Numbered from the stretch's first letter, positions 16,672 through 25,513 are shown. The stretch is 48,823 nucleotides of DNA from Actinomycetota bacterium (GCA_030685215.1 JAUXQB010000046.1:1-48823); one strand, 5' to 3'. Notes: generated by a model not told the origin, from the letters alone. Made by a program: numbers and translations.

Positions 16672-16677
16672 TAGCCT
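16672..16677 (+). promoter_or_regulatory. -10 element TAGCCT, leaderless start
   Basis: TAGCCT lies 6 nt before the GTG at 16684 with no Shine-Dalgarno between. The same hexamer at the same distance recurs elsewhere in the window. Confidence 0.6.
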
Positions 16678-16683
16678 GCCCTC

Positions 16684-17823
16684 GTGCACGGTCGACCGCT
16701 GAGCTGGGTGATGGCGGGTGTGGCACTGGCCGCGTGCACCGATGGCGGCGCCCCGAACGGCTCGCCTCCGTCGGCCGTGTCCACCATGGTGACGGCCGGT
16801 GCGGAGCTCGACGGACTGCTGGCGATCACCGAGCCCGGCCGGTGGCGCAGCACCGGAGACGACCGGTTCGAGGTGTGGATCTGTCACGTGACGCAGGACG
16901 CCACGGCGGCCATCTACGGCGCCCTGCCACTGCGCCTGGCGCTCACTCCGGAGCAGGTGACATCGGTGGTGGCGGAGCACGTCACGCCCTACTTCGAGAC
17001 GCTGTCGCACGGCCGCTACCGGCCGGTGTTCGTGGCGGGTGGTGAGGCAACGCTGGCGGTCGACGACGAACCACAGGCGTGCATCGACGAGGCCATTGCC
17101 GGCGCGGCCGGGGACACGCGGGCCGTGCTGGTGGTGGCCGACGCGGAGCACGGTGCCGACCAGCAGGGCGGGTTCGGCAGTGGCGGCGGGTCGTGCACCT
17201 CGGCACCGCCGTGCGCGGTCGCGGACTCGCGCCGGTTCGCGTACGTGGGTGCGAGCGACTTCCACCCCGACTGGGGCGCCGCGCCGCCGATGGATCTCGT
17301 GCAGCACGAGATCGGGCACACGATCGGCTGGGAGCACAGCGCGCTCGGACCGGCTGGCGAGTACCTGAGCGCGCTCGACGTGATGAGCAACAGTGCGGCC
17401 CCTCGGCAGCTGGAGGCCGAGCGACGCGATGCCTCCGGCACGCTGGCCGTGAACCTGTTCACCGCCGGCTGGTTGGCGGCCACCGACGTCTGGGTGGCGC
17501 CGGCGGGCGGTGGGTCGGTGCAGCTGGCCCCCTCGCTCGACGACGCCGGCACGCGGTTGGCGGTGCTGCCGTGCTGCAGCGGCTCGCTGGTCACCGTGGA
17601 ACTGCTGGCCGCGGAGGGGCTGAACGCCCACCTGCCGTCGAGTGGCATCGCCGTGCATGTCGTTGCCGTCGGCGACGCGACGGTGCAGCGGATCGACCCG
17701 CTGTTCGGAGAGCCACCGTTCACCTCCCTGCTGCAGCCGGGCGACGTGCTCGCCACCAGCGGCTGGGTCATCACCGTCGGCGACGACTTCTCGATCACGG
17801 TCACCCCCGATCAGCCGACCTGA
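16684..17823 (+). CDS. Metzincin-type zinc metalloprotease lipoprotein
   Basis: 379 residues. The GTG at 16684 gives a short signal peptide with lipobox VALAAC (Cys18), so it is a surface-anchored lipoprotein. The zinc site HEIGHTIGWEH (His208, Glu209, His212, His218) is the extended HExxHxxGxxH of metzincins, and DVMSN with Met234 provides the Met-turn. Cysteine-bearing loops occur around 185-195 (GSCTSAPPC). A beta-rich C-terminal region (about 265-379) has no recognised domain. It probably cleaves extracellular or envelope proteins; the specific subfamily is unclear. Monocistronic behind a leaderless promoter. Confidence 0.82.
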   Translation: MHGRPLSWVMAGVALAACTDGGAPNGSPPSAVSTMVTAGAELDGLLAITEPGRWRSTGDDRFEVWICHVTQDATAAIYGALPLRLALTPEQVTSVVAEHVTPYFETLSHGRYRPVFVAGGEATLAVDDEPQACIDEAIAGAAGDTRAVLVVADAEHGADQQGGFGSGGGSCTSAPPCAVADSRRFAYVGASDFHPDWGAAPPMDLVQHEIGHTIGWEHSALGPAGEYLSALDVMSNSAAPRQLEAERRDASGTLAVNLFTAGWLAATDVWVAPAGGGSVQLAPSLDDAGTRLAVLPCCSGSLVTVELLAAEGLNAHLPSSGIAVHVVAVGDATVQRIDPLFGEPPFTSLLQPGDVLATSGWVITVGDDFSITVTPDQPT

Positions 17824-17878
17824 GGGCCGCTGAGCTGGGGGTTCGCGGCATCCGCGAACTCTGTGACACCCCGTCGTC

Positions 17879-19159
17879 ATGATGATGGGTATGGAAGTCG
17901 TCCTCGTTGCTCTCCTCGTCGTCGCTGCGGCGGCCATCGCCTGGCTGGTCGCTGGGCGTCGTGTCGCGCCACCGTCGGCACCGCCGGTGGTGGCCGAGGT
18001 GCCGCAGTACGTCATCGAGCAGGCCGTCGCGGCCGCCGTGTCGCAGGCCAACGAGCGTGCGGCGCGGGAGCGAGATCTGGCGGTGCAGGCGGCCGTCGAG
18101 CAGGCGGTCGTGTTCAACCGCGAGCAGCTGGGTGCGCACACGCAGGCGGCCGATGCATCGCTGGCCGGCCGCCAGCAGCTCATCGATGCGCGGCTGGGCG
18201 AGGTGCAGGCCGGCGTGCAGGCCGACCTCGGTCGCCTGTCGGCGCTTGTGCAGCAGCTGGGCGATGCCACCAGCGAGCGCTTCGGTCAGGTCGACCGCAG
18301 CCTGCAGGTGCACGCGGAGATCACGCAGTCGCTCGCCGGCACCGCCAACAGCTTGCGCGAAGCGCTGGCGTCGTCCAACGCCCGCGGGCAGTGGGGCGAG
18401 CGCATGGCGGAAGACGTGCTGCGGCTCGCCGGCATGCAGGAGAAGGTCAACTACTTCAAGCGCACGGCCGTGTCCGGTGCCGGCACCGGCATCCCCGACT
18501 TCACGTTCGTGCTGCCCAAGGGGCACGTGCTGTTCATGGACGTCAAGTTCCCCATGGCGTCGTACCTGCGCTTCCTCGACGCGGGCACCGAGGCCGAGCG
18601 CTCCGCGCACCGCGCCACCTTCGTGCGCGACGTGCGGGCCCGGGTGAAGGAGCTGGCCAAGCGCGAGTACGCGCAGGCCGACGACCGGCCGGCGGTCGAC
18701 AACGTGCTGCTGTTCGTCCCCAACGAGAGCCTGGCGGCGTTCATCCACGAGTCCGACACCTCGCTGGTGGAGGAAGCGATGGCGCAGCACGTCGTCATCT
18801 GCTCGCCGCTCACGCTGTTCGCATTCCTCGGGGTCATCCGCCAGGCGTTCGACAACTTCATGATCGAGCAGACCAGCCAGGAGATCCTCGGTCTGCTCGG
18901 CAAGTTCGGGCAGCAGTGGGGCAAGTACACCGAGCAGATCGACAAGGTGAAGCGTCAGTTCGACACGGTGAGCCGCTCGTTCGACGAGCTCGCCACCACC
19001 CGTCGGCGTGCGCTCGAGCGCCCGCTCAACACCATCGACGACCTGCGCCGCAAGCAGGCGCTCCCCATCGACGGCGAGCTGTTCGGCGGCATCGACGAGC
19101 TCGAGCCGGTCGGCGACGACCGGGGCGAGTTCCACAACGTGCGCGAACTGGGCGCCTGA
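17879..19159 (+). CDS. rmuC: DNA recombination protein RmuC homologue
   Basis: 426 residues from the first of several in-frame ATGs (17879, 17882, 17885, 17891). An N-terminal membrane helix (about 5-25), then a long alanine/glutamate-rich coiled coil (about 45-150). The RmuC nuclease-like core follows: ARGQWGERMAEDVLRLAGM, GIPDFTFVLPKG, LFMDVKFPMASYLRF, DNVLLFVPNE and VVICSPLTLFAFLGVIR. RmuC limits inversions at short inverted repeats in E. coli; the core belongs to the PD-(D/E)xK group (Asp/Lys in MDVKFP). It stands alone between the metzincin and GNAT genes, close to the exonuclease VII genes. Confidence 0.92.
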   Translation: MMMGMEVVLVALLVVAAAAIAWLVAGRRVAPPSAPPVVAEVPQYVIEQAVAAAVSQANERAARERDLAVQAAVEQAVVFNREQLGAHTQAADASLAGRQQLIDARLGEVQAGVQADLGRLSALVQQLGDATSERFGQVDRSLQVHAEITQSLAGTANSLREALASSNARGQWGERMAEDVLRLAGMQEKVNYFKRTAVSGAGTGIPDFTFVLPKGHVLFMDVKFPMASYLRFLDAGTEAERSAHRATFVRDVRARVKELAKREYAQADDRPAVDNVLLFVPNESLAAFIHESDTSLVEEAMAQHVVICSPLTLFAFLGVIRQAFDNFMIEQTSQEILGLLGKFGQQWGKYTEQIDKVKRQFDTVSRSFDELATTRRRALERPLNTIDDLRRKQALPIDGELFGGIDELEPVGDDRGEFHNVRELGA

Positions 19160-19173
19160 ACCGCCGCGCGGCC

Positions 19174-19179
19174 TAGCCT
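19174..19179 (+). promoter_or_regulatory. -10 element TAGCCT, leaderless start
   Basis: TAGCCT lies 7 nt before the ATG at 19187, between rmuC and the GNAT gene; no Shine-Dalgarno is seen. Confidence 0.58.
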
Positions 19180-19186
19180 CACCGCC

Positions 19187-19789
19187 ATGTCGCCGCGCCA
19201 GATCCACCTCACGCTGGCAGAAGTGATGCGCGGCCGCGAGGTGTTGGCCGCGGCATTCACCGACGACCCTTTGATGCACTGGTTGTTCCCCGAAGAGATC
19301 GGCCGCACCGATGCGGTCGCGGCGTGGCTGGGCGTGTTCCTGGAAGGCTTTGCCGCCTCGGCGGTCGCCGACGTGGTGCTCGACCCGGCGGGCGTGCCGG
19401 CCGGTGTGGCGCTGTGGCGAATCGGCGCCGCCGATGTCGAGATGCCCGCACTGCCCAGCGTCGGTGGGTTGCTGGTCGCACTGCTCGGTCCGGAACGGGC
19501 CGTGCAGCTGGGCGGTGGGTTGCGGGCGTTCGCCACCAACAAGCCGTCGCCGCCGTACCACTACCTGCAGTTCCTGGCCGTGCACCCCGGCAGCCAGGGC
19601 AGTGGCCACGGTCGCGCGCTCGTGCAGCACGGGCAGGCTCGCGCGGCCGAAGCGGGGGTGGGTGTCTACCTCGAGTCCACCAACTCGTCGAACCTCGGCT
19701 TCTACCACTCACTCGGGTTCCGCCCGATCGGCGAGTTCACGTTGCAGCCGGCGGGTCCGGTGGCGCACCGCCTGTGGTGGCAGCCATGA
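19187..19789 (+). CDS. GNAT-family N-acetyltransferase
   Basis: 200 residues. The acetyl-CoA-binding motif A is at about 126-142 (LAVHPGSQGSGHGRALV), followed by motif B (YLESTNSSNLGFYHSLGFRPIGEF). The family acetylates amines of small molecules or proteins; the acceptor cannot be predicted. The gene starts behind its own leaderless promoter and runs into the xseA leader, where repeated CAGCCATG units stand between the stop and the xseA start. Confidence 0.85.
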   Translation: MSPRQIHLTLAEVMRGREVLAAAFTDDPLMHWLFPEEIGRTDAVAAWLGVFLEGFAASAVADVVLDPAGVPAGVALWRIGAADVEMPALPSVGGLLVALLGPERAVQLGGGLRAFATNKPSPPYHYLQFLAVHPGSQGSGHGRALVQHGQARAAEAGVGVYLESTNSSNLGFYHSLGFRPIGEFTLQPAGPVAHRLWWQP

Positions 19790-19835
19790 GTCGGTGGCAG
19801 CCATGTCGGCCTCAGCCATGTCGGCGGCAGCCATG
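19783..19835 (+). repeat. Ladder of CAGCCATG repeats at the xseA start
   Basis: CAGCCATG occurs at 19781, 19798, 19813 and 19828. The last three place ATGs in the xseA frame at 19803, 19818 and 19833, giving MSASAMSAAAMSQV. The unit is 15-17 bp and imperfect. It looks like a small tandem duplication that multiplied start codons. Confidence 0.7.
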
Positions 19836-21161
19836 AGCCAGGTGTCGTTCGATTTCGAGTTCGACGACGGCGGCGAGCCCACCTACTCGGTCGGCGAGCT
19901 GGCCGAGGCGATCAACGGCACGTTGCGCCGCCGGTTCAGCGACGGCCTCTGGGTGCGCGGCGAGATCCAGGGCTGGAGCGTGCGTGGCCCGCACGCCTAC
20001 TTCCGGCTCGTGGAGGAGACCGACCAGGGCAAGGCGGTCGTCAACGTGCAGTTCTTCGCACCGGCGCAGGCTCGCCTGAAGCCACTGCTGATGAAGAACC
20101 GGCTGCGCCTCGCCGACGGGTTGAAGGTGCGCATCTTCGGTCACCTCGACTACTTCGCGCCGTCCGGGCAACTGGGCGTGAAGATGAGCGGCATCGACCC
20201 TCGCTTCACGCTCGGCGAGATGGCGCTGCAGCGCGACGACGTGGTGCGCCGTTTGGTGGCCAGTGGGCTCTACGACCGCAACCGCTCGCGGCTCGTTCCC
20301 CCGGCCCCGCTGCGCGTGGGAGTCGTCGCCAGCCGCGCCAGTGCGGCGTGGGCCGACTTCCTGCACGAGATCGAGCGCAGCGCGCTCGCCTTCCAGGTGC
20401 GGCTCGTCGATGTGCGCGTGCAGGGAGAGTGGGCGGTCACCGAGGTCACCGCCGCCATCCGCACGCTCTCCCGACACCGCGACCTCGACGTGGTGGTGGT
20501 CATCCGCGGCGGCGGCAGTCGCACAGAGTTGGCAACCTTCGACCACGAGGCCATCGCCACGGCCATCGCCACCTCGCCGATCCCCGTGTTCACCGGCCTG
20601 GGCCACGAGATCGACCGCGCCGTCGCCGACGAGGTGGCGCACAGCGCATTGAAGACCCCCACTGCGTGCGCCGCCGCTCTGGTCGAGCACGTGCAGCTGT
20701 TCCAGCAGCGCACCGAACTCGCGTGGGCGGCCCTCGAGCGTCGGGCCGATCGAGCGCTCGCGAGTGCGAGCGCCGACGTGGCCGACCTGGCCCACGGCAT
20801 CCGCCATCGCGTCGTCGCAGCCGTCGACCGTGCCGACGAGCGGCTGGCACAGCGCGGCCACCGGGTCGGCGTCGGTGCCACTCGCGTGGTCGACCGCGCC
20901 GAGGTACGCCTGGCGGCCGCCGCGGCGGCCCTGCGCCGCACGCCACAGCGGCTCGACCCGGAGGTGCGGCACCTCGACGCGGTCGCGCAACGCGTTCGTC
21001 TGCTCGACCCCGTGCACACCATGGCCAGGGGCTGGAGCATCACTCGCACCGCCGACGGTCGCACGGTCCGCGACGCCTCGCAGCTGCAGGCTGGCGACCA
21101 ACTCGTCACCACCTTTGCCAACGGCACGGCGCGCAGCCGTGTGGAGGAGACCCACTCGTGA
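19803..21161 (+). CDS. xseA: Exodeoxyribonuclease VII large subunit
   Basis: 452 residues from ATG 19803; starts at 19818 and 19833 are equally possible. The N-terminal OB fold (about 25-125) includes YSVGELAEAINGTL, LWVRGEIQGWSVRGPHAYF and VRIFGHLDYFAPSGQLGVKMSG. The catalytic domain shows VGVVASRASAAWADFL, VVVIRGGGSRTELATFDHEA and FTGLGHEIDRAVADEVAHSALKTPTACA. A helical C-terminal region assembles with XseB. The complex degrades single-stranded DNA to oligonucleotides in repair. The stop overlaps the GTG of xseB, the usual pairing. Confidence 0.94.
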   Translation: MSASAMSAAAMSQVSFDFEFDDGGEPTYSVGELAEAINGTLRRRFSDGLWVRGEIQGWSVRGPHAYFRLVEETDQGKAVVNVQFFAPAQARLKPLLMKNRLRLADGLKVRIFGHLDYFAPSGQLGVKMSGIDPRFTLGEMALQRDDVVRRLVASGLYDRNRSRLVPPAPLRVGVVASRASAAWADFLHEIERSALAFQVRLVDVRVQGEWAVTEVTAAIRTLSRHRDLDVVVVIRGGGSRTELATFDHEAIATAIATSPIPVFTGLGHEIDRAVADEVAHSALKTPTACAAALVEHVQLFQQRTELAWAALERRADRALASASADVADLAHGIRHRVVAAVDRADERLAQRGHRVGVGATRVVDRAEVRLAAAAAALRRTPQRLDPEVRHLDAVAQRVRLLDPVHTMARGWSITRTADGRTVRDASQLQAGDQLVTTFANGTARSRVEETHS

Positions 21162-21373
21162 GCACACCCGAACCTGTCGCAGCCGGCTACGCCGAGGCGC
21201 TCGCCGAGCTGGAGACCATCCTCGCCGAGCTGGAACGCACCGACGTCGACGTCGACGTGCTGGCCGCGCAGGTCACGCGCGCCGCCGAGCTCATCGGCTT
21301 CTGCCGCGACCGCATCGGCAACGCCAAGCTGCAGATCGAACAAGTCGTCGCCGAGCTCGGCCCCGACGACTGA
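21158..21373 (+). CDS. xseB: Exodeoxyribonuclease VII small subunit
   Basis: 71 residues. The GTG overlaps the xseA TGA. GYAEALAELETILAELER and the following two helices match XseB, which coils along the long helices of XseA. Small, acidic and cytosolic. A 62-bp gap without clear signals follows before the next gene. Confidence 0.92.
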   Translation: MSTPEPVAAGYAEALAELETILAELERTDVDVDVLAAQVTRAAELIGFCRDRIGNAKLQIEQVVAELGPDD

Positions 21374-21435
21374 GCGCGGTGGCGTCGGCGGCAATTCACG
21401 CTCGCCTGCGTCCGTGCGCGTGGCACCATGCGGAG

Positions 21436-22677
21436 ATGGCTGACCATTCGATCTCGTTCCGCGTCACTGCACCCGACGAGTGGCGTACGGCTGCCGACGT
21501 GTTCCGCGCGGCACTGCTGTCGCCGCCGGCCAGCGACGACGACTGGGAGAAGCCCGGCCTGCGCGACTCGTGGGCCGACTCCCACTCCATCTCGGCGTGG
21601 GAGGGCGAGCGGTGCATCGGCCACGCCGCCGGGTTCCACTTCACCACCATGGTGCCAGGCGGCGCGACGGTGCCATCGTCCGGCGTCACCCGTGTGGGCG
21701 TGACGCAGACGCACACCCGTCGTGGCGTGCTCACGGGGGCCATGCATCGACTGCTCTCCGACTCGGTGGGGCACGGCAAGGTGCTGGCCACGCTGCGGGC
21801 CAGCGAGGCCGTCATCTACGGGCGGTTCGGGTTCGCCGTTGCCGGCGACACGTGCGAGGTGGAGATCCGTCGGCGCGGCGCTCAGGTGGTGGCGCCCGTT
21901 GCCGAGGGAACCATCCGCATCCTCGACCGCGCTGACGTGCTCGCGACGGTGATGGAAGTGCACGGCCGCGTCGGCCTCGATCGACCGGGCGCGATCCTGC
22001 GGCCGGAGTGGATGCAGCGCCGCTACCTCGCCGATCCGCTGGCCACCGACAAGGCGGCATGGGTCATCGTGCACACCGGCATCGACGGCGTCGACGACGG
22101 CTGGGCGCAGTACGCGACGGAGTGGCCGTCCACGTTCGGCGACCACAGCGGCGGCATCTGCGAGGTCGGCGACGTCTGGGGTGCCACGCCCCAGGTCGAA
22201 CTGGCACTGTGGAAGTTCATCCTGGACCTCGATCTCATCGGGACCTTCCGAGCCGACGAGCGTCCCGTCGACGATGCCATCCGGTTCGCGCTCGCCGACC
22301 AGCGCTCCTACCACGCCAAGATCCGCACCGACGAGCAGTGGTTGCGGCTGCTGCGGGTCGACGATGCACTCACGGCGCGCAGGTACAACCCGGCGAACGG
22401 CGCCGTCACGATCGCGGTCACCGACCCCTTGTTCCCGTTCAACACCGGCACCTGGCGAGTGTCGGCCGACGGTGCTGCACGCGTCGCCGACCACGCCACC
22501 GACGACGCCGACTTGGTCGCCACCATCAACGGCATCTCCGCCGCCTACATGGGTGGCACCAGTTGGCACGACGCGCTGGTCAGCGGCCAGGTCGAACAGC
22601 GACGCCCCGGTTCGCTGGCGATGGCCGATGTGTTGTTCGCCAGCCGCCCGTTCCCGCGCTGCGGCTCGTTCTTCTGA
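21436..22677 (+). CDS. Eis-like GNAT N-acetyltransferase
   Basis: 413 residues, the size of the Eis family. N-terminal GNAT half: SSGVTRVGVTQTHTRRGVLTGAMHRLL holds the acetyl-CoA loop (about 80-105), and AVIYGRFGFA follows. A second degenerate GNAT-like domain (about 150-290) and a C-terminal SCP2-like domain (about 300-413) follow. The chain ends in FF; Eis enzymes use the terminal carboxylate as the general base. Members acetylate aminoglycosides at several positions or protein lysines. The actual substrate is unknown. No Shine-Dalgarno is obvious; CACCAT sits 6 nt before the ATG. Confidence 0.87.
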   Translation: MADHSISFRVTAPDEWRTAADVFRAALLSPPASDDDWEKPGLRDSWADSHSISAWEGERCIGHAAGFHFTTMVPGGATVPSSGVTRVGVTQTHTRRGVLTGAMHRLLSDSVGHGKVLATLRASEAVIYGRFGFAVAGDTCEVEIRRRGAQVVAPVAEGTIRILDRADVLATVMEVHGRVGLDRPGAILRPEWMQRRYLADPLATDKAAWVIVHTGIDGVDDGWAQYATEWPSTFGDHSGGICEVGDVWGATPQVELALWKFILDLDLIGTFRADERPVDDAIRFALADQRSYHAKIRTDEQWLRLLRVDDALTARRYNPANGAVTIAVTDPLFPFNTGTWRVSADGAARVADHATDDADLVATINGISAAYMGGTSWHDALVSGQVEQRRPGSLAMADVLFASRPFPRCGSFF

Positions 22678-22727
22678 CCGGGCTGCAGCGCGCCACGGAC
22701 CGATCGGTCGATGGCGCGCCGCTGCCG

Positions 22728-22733
22728 TAGCCT
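22728..22733 (+). promoter_or_regulatory. -10 element TAGCCT, leaderless start
   Basis: TAGCCT lies 6 nt before the GTG at 22740, in the gap after the Eis-like gene. Confidence 0.6.
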
Positions 22734-22739
22734 GCCAGC

Positions 22740-23804
22740 GTGAACTCGCCGGTCGCCCCGCCCTCACTCGCCGTCATCGCGGCGCGCGTGGAGCAGCGCC
22801 TCCGCGAGTTCCTGGAGCCCGAGCACGCGCGGTGGGCCGCGTTCGACGCCGACCTGGCCGAGCCGATCGCCGAGATCGGCCGCCTGGTGCTCGTCGGGGG
22901 CAAGCGACTGCGCCCCGCGTTCTGTCACTGGGGCTTCGTCGGTGCCGGCGGCGACCCCGACGACCCGATGGTGGTGAACGCCGGCGCCGCGTTCGAACTG
23001 ATGCACGCGTTCGCGCTGTTCCACGACGACGTGATGGACGACGCCGCCAGCCGGCGCGGCAACCCCACCACCCACACCGTGTTCGCGCAGCACCACCGCG
23101 ACCAACAGTGGGCAGGCGAGGCTCGCCGCTTCGGCGAGGGTGTCGCCATCCTGGTCGGCGACCTCGCGTTCGTCTACGGCGACATGATGCTCGCCGGTGC
23201 CGGTCCGGAAGCGTGGGCCATCTGGAACGAGCTGCGCATCGAGCTCAACGTCGGTCAGGTGCTCGACATCCTGGGCAGCGTGCGCAACGAGCGTCGCCGC
23301 CACAAGGCCGAGCAGATCTGTCGCTACAAGAGTGGCAAGTACACCATCGAACGTCCGCTGCACCTCGGCGTGGTGCTGGCGGCGCCCGAGCGGGCGGCCG
23401 AGCTGTTGCCCGCGCTGAGCGCATACGGCCTGCCGCTGGGCGACGCGTTCCAGATGCGCGACGACGTGATGGGCGCGTTCGGCGACTCGGCCGTCACCGG
23501 CAAGCCGGTCGGCGGCGACCTCCGCGAGGGCAAGCCGACCCCGCTGATGGCGCGTGCGGTGGAAGCGGCCAGCCCGGCGCAGGCCGAGGTGCTCGCCCTC
23601 GTCGGGTGCACCGACCTCACCGACGAGCAGGTGGCGAGCGTGCAGCAGGCCATCGTCGACACCGGCGCCCTCGCCGACCTCGAGGCCACTATCTCGCGCC
23701 TCACGCACGAGGCGATCGCGGCCATCGAGCACGCGCGCATCACACCGGAGGCACGCGACGAGCTCGTCGCACTCGCCACCTACGTGAGCCAACGCCTCAC
23801 CTGA
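22740..23804 (+). CDS. Polyprenyl (geranylgeranyl-type) diphosphate synthase
   Basis: 354 residues, GTG start behind a leaderless promoter. First Asp-rich motif DDVMDD (96-101, with HDD) and second DDVMGAFGD (about 241). GGKRLRP (53-59) binds IPP diphosphate and KSGKYTIERP supplies the helix-F region. Two residues before the first motif are Phe-His rather than large aromatics, which usually goes with products of C20 or longer. It condenses IPP with allylic diphosphates for carotenoids, quinones or lipid carriers. No other isoprenoid gene lies beside it. Confidence 0.9.
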   Translation: MNSPVAPPSLAVIAARVEQRLREFLEPEHARWAAFDADLAEPIAEIGRLVLVGGKRLRPAFCHWGFVGAGGDPDDPMVVNAGAAFELMHAFALFHDDVMDDAASRRGNPTTHTVFAQHHRDQQWAGEARRFGEGVAILVGDLAFVYGDMMLAGAGPEAWAIWNELRIELNVGQVLDILGSVRNERRRHKAEQICRYKSGKYTIERPLHLGVVLAAPERAAELLPALSAYGLPLGDAFQMRDDVMGAFGDSAVTGKPVGGDLREGKPTPLMARAVEAASPAQAEVLALVGCTDLTDEQVASVQQAIVDTGALADLEATISRLTHEAIAAIEHARITPEARDELVALATYVSQRLT

Positions 23805-23954
23805 CCGCCCGAGAGGCCGCTCCTGTCGCGGCTCTACCGGCTCACACCCAGGTCGGGCCGCGACACGTGCGCTCGTGAACGGGTTCGAAGCGGACCGGGC
23901 CGTGAGTCGTGGGCTGTGAGCCGTGGGTGGGCCGGGCCGGGCCGGGCTCGCGGG
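23805..23954. other. Noncoding gap between convergent genes, GC-rich repeats
   Basis: It contains an 8-bp inverted repeat GTCGCGGC (23825-23832) / GCCGCGAC (23857-23864) with a 24-nt loop, a possible weak terminator. A direct repeat GTGAG(T/C)CGTGGG follows at 23902-23913 and 23916-23927, then three GGGCC units (about 23930-23946). No coding sequence is supported. Confidence 0.5.
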
Positions 23955-24599
23955 TTACGGGGTGTACAGCTCGAGCGCGTCGGCGAGCGAGCAGGTGACC
24001 ACGCCGACCTCACCCACCGCGGCGGCGAGCCACGGCGGCCGCACGATGGCTGCGACCGCGATGGGGTCGGCGGCACCGGCGTGCTCGAGCGCGAGCCGCA
24101 CGAACAGCGCCGCATAGTCGGGTGGGCGCAGGTCGCGCGACAGGTCGATGAGCGCGTTGGGGTCGGGTGCGTCGTAGGGCGGGTCGACCGAGTGGAAGCT
24201 GGTGGACGTGGGCCCGGTGGAGCCGCCCCACAGCCCGGGTCCGTCGCACAGCACCGCCCCGCGGACGAGCTCCGGGCGAGCGCCGGCGAGCATCAGCGCC
24301 ACGTAGGCGCCGAGACCGCGACCGACGACCGTGGCTTCACCGACGTGGGCCAACGCGATGTCGGCATCGGCCAGCATGGTCTCGGCCGAGTAGCCGCCAC
24401 CCATCGGCACCGTGCTGGTGCCGTGGCCGGTGAAGTCGAGCGCGAACACCGGACCCGGCCACGCCTGTGCCCATTCGGGCGACGTGGCGGGGCTCTGCTC
24501 GCCCAGCCCGTGCAACAGCAGCAGCGCGCGGCCGGAACCGTCGCGCAAGCGGTGGAGTGCGAGCTGCACCTTGTTGTGGGTGAGGAACTCGGTGCTCAT
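23955..24599 (-). CDS. Alpha/beta-hydrolase-fold protein lacking the nucleophile serine
   Basis: 214 residues. The ATG overlaps the stop of the upstream hydrolase (ATGA). The fold is evident: LLLLHGLGEQS (oxyanion loop), VFALDFTGHGTS and the nucleophile elbow region TVVGRGLGAYVALMLAG. The elbow reads G93-R-G95-L-G97, so the serine of GxSxG is glycine, and no C-terminal catalytic His is obvious. It is therefore probably not a serine hydrolase; a binding or scaffolding role, or unusual chemistry, is more likely. Coupling to the intact homologue suggests the two proteins form a pair. Confidence 0.82.
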   Translation of the reverse strand: MSTEFLTHNKVQLALHRLRDGSGRALLLLHGLGEQSPATSPEWAQAWPGPVFALDFTGHGTSTVPMGGGYSAETMLADADIALAHVGEATVVGRGLGAYVALMLAGARPELVRGAVLCDGPGLWGGSTGPTSTSFHSVDPPYDAPDPNALIDLSRDLRPPDYAALFVRLALEHAGAADPIAVAAIVRPPWLAAAVGEVGVVTCSLADALELYTP

Positions 24600-25507
24600 C
24601 TGCCGCGCTCCAGGAACTCGAGGATCATCGTGGCCATGGTGGCGGGCTGCTCGATGTGCACGAAGTGCCCGAGTTCGTGCATCACCTCCAGCCGGCCGCC
24701 GGTGGGCACCTGCGGTTGGATCTGGTGCGGCAGCGTGCCCCAGCCCATCGGCTCCTGCTGGCCGGCCAACACGCCGAGGAACGGCATGCCCAGGCCCGGC
24801 AGGCGAGTGGCGGTCCACTCCGGGCGCCAGGGCCCGAAGCCGCCGAAGCGCATGGACGGGTCGAGCTTCCAGCGCCAGCCGTCGGCGTCTTCGCGAGCCC
24901 CGACGGTGACCAGGTATCGGAGCCACTCGATCGGCAGCCGAGGGTTCATCTTCGCCCGTCGCTGCGCCAGCTCTTCCAGCGTGCCGGCCTTGCGCTGGGC
25001 AGTGGCGGTGGTGCGCCGGTGGTCGAGCCAGCCGGCGATGTCGCTGCCCATCATGCGGGTGCGTTCGTGTTCGGCGAGGTCGGCCATCGGTCGTTTCGAC
25101 GGCAGCCCGTCGAGGTTGACCAGGTGACTGAAGCGGAACGGCTGTGCGTCGGCCAACTGGATCATCAGCGCGCCGCCCTTGCTGTGGCCCACCACGGGCG
25201 CGGGCTTGCGGGTGAAGTGGCTCATCACGCCGATGGCGTCGCGGATGTCGGCGTCCCACCCGTAGAGCGCGGCATGCTCGCTGTCGCCGTGACCGCGTTG
25301 GTCCCAGGTGATGACTCGCCAGCCCGCGCGAGCGAGGCGCGGTGCGAACTCGTCGTAGGTGCGCCCGAAGTCGAACCCGCCGTGCACGAGGAACAACGGG
25401 TCGGCGTGCTCGTCGCCCCACTCGTGCACCGCGATCTGCACGCCGCCGATGGGCAGGTGGTGATCGCGGGCGGGCGATTCCGCCCCGGGGAACTGCACCG
25501 ATGTCAT
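24596..25507 (-). CDS. Alpha/beta hydrolase
   Basis: 303 residues. ATG at 25507 behind a TAGCCT leaderless promoter. Oxyanion HGGFDFGRT (from residue 42), the ITWDQRGHGDS turn, nucleophile Ser109 in VVGHSKGGA, and His in LGHFVHIEQP near 285, as in epoxide hydrolases and lactonases. Cytosolic. The substrate is unknown. It is first of a two-gene operon with the serine-less paralogue and divergent from the LysM lipoprotein gene. Confidence 0.88.
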   Translation of the reverse strand: MTSVQFPGAESPARDHHLPIGGVQIAVHEWGDEHADPLFLVHGGFDFGRTYDEFAPRLARAGWRVITWDQRGHGDSEHAALYGWDADIRDAIGVMSHFTRKPAPVVGHSKGGALMIQLADAQPFRFSHLVNLDGLPSKRPMADLAEHERTRMMGSDIAGWLDHRRTTATAQRKAGTLEELAQRRAKMNPRLPIEWLRYLVTVGAREDADGWRWKLDPSMRFGGFGPWRPEWTATRLPGLGMPFLGVLAGQQEPMGWGTLPHQIQPQVPTGGRLEVMHELGHFVHIEQPATMATMILEFLERGR

Positions 25508-25513
25508 TCCGGC

